From Hyphomicrobiales bacterium (GTDB lineage: Bacteria; Pseudomonadota; Alphaproteobacteria; Rhodobacterales; Rhodobacteraceae): a stretch of DNA of 7,957 bases. Under the pieces are notes generated by a model, which was not told the origin of the DNA, did not search any database, and saw only the letters and a list, made by a program, of their open reading frames with translations. A program made the position numbers and the translations under genes. Numbering within the stretch: position 1 is the first letter of the stretch; each line of letters starts with the position of its first letter. Location of the stretch: assembly GCA_003558415.1 (NCBI GenBank), contig PWLT01000306.1, forward strand, positions 1-7,957, written 5' to 3'. Positions 7,201-7,957 of the stretch are shown here, one piece after another.

Positions 7201-7957
7201 CGTCCACATCGCGGCTCTCGACCTTCGGACGAACGGCGCATTCGCCGCAGCGCAGATCGTCCCCGAACCACGACACGATGAGCGCCGTGGACCCGCATCG
7301 GGGCAGCTCGGTGCGCAGCACGTCGAGCGACACCTCCATGTCGGTGCGTGTGGAGGGCGTGTTGACGTTGACGGTGTTGCTCTTGCCCAGCCCCTCGGGC
7401 ACCGAGCTCTCCGACTCCACGATGCCGTAATCCAGGGTCACGGGCGTCGTGGCAAGCGCGTATTCACCGGTACCCGGCATCAGCGCCACCGCACGCAACC
7501 CCAGCATGAGATCAGGCACGGCATCCGTATCGGCCGAGCGCAGCACCTCGAAGGTGAATTGCGGCACGCGGTTGCCGAAGGGCGCCAGTTCCAGATCCTC
7601 GATTACCACATAGGCGGTGCCGCGATAGGCGGGCACGGCGCCCTCACCCTCGACCGCCTCCATCTTGGGATCGGGAAGCTGATCGTCGGAGCCCGGATAG
7701 ACCCGCAGCGCCAGCGTGTCGGGCTGGATCTCCGCGCCATCGGCCCAGATCCGGCCGATGCCCGTGATCTCTCCCTCGCACAGCGCAATGGCGAGGCTGA
7801 TTGAATAGCTGTACTCGCGCACGCCGGGGCGGCGCGGCGCGCCCTTGCCGCCCTGATTCGAGACACTCGAGGTTTCCAGAAACCGCGACGCCCAGATCAC
7901 CTGACCGCCGACCCGCACCCGCCCCCATAGCCGCGGCAGAGGCGCACCCTCGCTCGC
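4220..7957 (-). CDS. Gene transfer agent tail-tip 'megatron' protein gp15 (5' end cut by window edge)
   Basis: This matches ORFg15 of the Rhodobacter capsulatus GTA (Rcc01698 type), the last structural gene, whose product forms the tail tip that contacts and penetrates the recipient envelope. The frame is open to the right edge and gives 1245 residues; the visible start SEGAPLPRLWGRVRVGGQVI fits the family just after a short missing N-terminal segment of perhaps 60 residues. Numbering from the edge, the order is: a baseplate-like region to about 260; a glycoside-hydrolase-like TIM barrel (GTA_TIM) about 279-653, with VGSEMRG (Glu414), YAADWSEYFGY, FIGIDNYMP and WFTELG (Glu595); a tail-protein domain (Phage-tail_3 type) about 710-920; and C-terminal modules ending FGPGPFAEVTV. 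The reading frame is intact, which suggests a functional GTA. The other GTA genes should lie to the right. Confidence 0.93.
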   Translation of the reverse strand, partial: ASEGAPLPRLWGRVRVGGQVIWASRFLETSSVSNQGGKGAPRRPGVREYSYSISLAIALCEGEITGIGRIWADGAEIQPDTLALRVYPGSDDQLPDPKMEAVEGEGAVPAYRGTAYVVIEDLELAPFGNRVPQFTFEVLRSADTDAVPDLMLGLRAVALMPGTGEYALATTPVTLDYGIVESESSVPEGLGKSNTVNVNTPSTRTDMEVSLDVLRTELPRCGSTALIVSWFGDDLRCGECAVRPKVESRDVDGNPMPWVVSGLARDAAEEIAKLDDRVVYGGTPADDSVIEAIRALHEAGQEVLFYPFLLMEQMEDNGLPDPWSDAEDQPVLPWRGRITASVAPGRAGTPDCSAALEEEVAAFFGIVVPGDFALDGERVIYSGPDEWSYRRFILHYAWLCKAAGGVEAFCVGSEMRGLTQLRGAGDSFPAVAALCQLAAEVRDILGPDVKISYAADWSEYFGYNSPEGNRYFHLDPFWADDNVDFIGIDNYMPLSDWRDGVDHADAHWGAIYNLDYLRANIQGGEGYDWYYASAEEEAAQRRTFITDGAHGEPWVWRYKDLRGWWENTHHERIDGVRLEEPTDWEPRSKPIWFTELGCAAVDKGTNQPNKFLDPKSSESSLPKYSSGRRDDQIQLQYYRAMISYWGDQSNNPVSEVYGGSMVDMDRAHAWAWDARPFPYFPALEDIWSDGENWPRGHWITGRTAAQPLSSVVAEISERGGVPHHDVSELHGLVRGYAASSLDTGRAALQSLVLAHGFDAVERDGKLRFANRDGKAQVMLDPAWLVAREGGDVERVRAPEAEMAGRVRLTHVEAEGSFDLRVAEAVFPTEATVTVAQSELPMLMLNSEARGTVERWLAESRVARDTARFSLPPSSDLGAGDVVALDAGAGARLWRIDRVEFGQALEVEAVRVEPGIYEPSDGRGDRVRLRAFQPPVPVFPVFLDLPLLRDDQVPHAPHLAVTATPWPGAVAVYAAPSDEGYEFDRLIEARARIGVTQTPLARAPAGRWDRGAMLRVRMRSGALDSAAPSRVLQGANLMAIGDGSSDNWELFQFAEAELLGPDHYGLSMRLRGQMGSDAIMPEVWPAGSIVVMIDAALGQIGLPKSLRGLARHYRIGSAQRPLDDPSYRHRVEAFAGIGLRPYSPVHLRARRQGDGAFEFDWIRRTRIDGDSWQGHEVPLGEEEERYLVRVLSGGSVIREAEVSAPTWQYSAAQQDADQAEGMLNIAVAQISHSFGPGPFAEVTVDV

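Noticed and set aside
5768..7804. Long plus-strand open frame (678 codons) opposite gp15
   Set aside because: It is the antisense shadow of the well-supported gp15 gene. High GC removes stop codons in this frame, and no motif is recognisable.
1..7957. tRNA or rRNA genes, CRISPR arrays, insertion sequences, integrase or attachment sites
   Set aside because: I looked for CCA-ended cloverleaf patterns, regularly spaced direct repeats, transposase frames and flanking inverted repeats and saw none that hold up.

Overview
The window looks like chromosome of a GC-rich alphaproteobacterium, most likely order Rhodobacterales (a Roseobacter or Rhodobacter relative). The strongest indicator is a large gene on the minus strand whose product matches the last structural protein of the Rhodobacter capsulatus-type gene transfer agent (GTA), the gp15 'megatron' tail-tip protein. 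High GC, GC-rich third codon positions and typical alphaproteobacterial forms of Lon, Tgt, SufT, SufA and TpiA agree. This assignment comes from recognising protein families, not from a database search.

Left part (1-1999), all minus strand, reading leftward: tgt (queuosine tRNA modification), then a 44-residue very basic protein of unknown function, then a 312-bp non-coding stretch, then the first 76 codons of lon, which runs off the left edge. The non-coding stretch holds a good match to a heat-shock sigma factor (RpoH/sigma-32) promoter, well placed to drive lon, and a cluster of short inverted repeats.

Middle part (2000-3776), plus strand: a 144-bp divergent spacer separates tgt from sufT, which is followed by sufA and then tpiA. 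SufT and SufA are iron-sulfur cluster assembly/transfer factors, here without the core sufBCDS genes. TpiA is glycolytic triosephosphate isomerase. The three lie close enough for co-transcription, although the 68-bp sufA-tpiA gap could hold a separate promoter.

Right part (3777-7957), minus strand: the GTA gp15 gene enters from the right edge without its first codons and ends at 4220. After a 131-bp gap comes a small 97-codon gene of an uncharacterised family, probably starting at TTG, whose stop lies 18 bp from the stop of the convergent tpiA. A nested inverted repeat covers both stop codons. If the usual GTA order holds, the rest of the GTA structural cluster lies to the right of the window.

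No tRNA, rRNA, CRISPR array, insertion sequence or integrase is visible. I see no wholly new system. The most interesting points are the paired glutamates in the gp15 TIM barrel, the small gene trailing the GTA cluster, the heat-shock promoter of lon with its inverted-repeat-rich upstream region, and the unexplained basic small protein.
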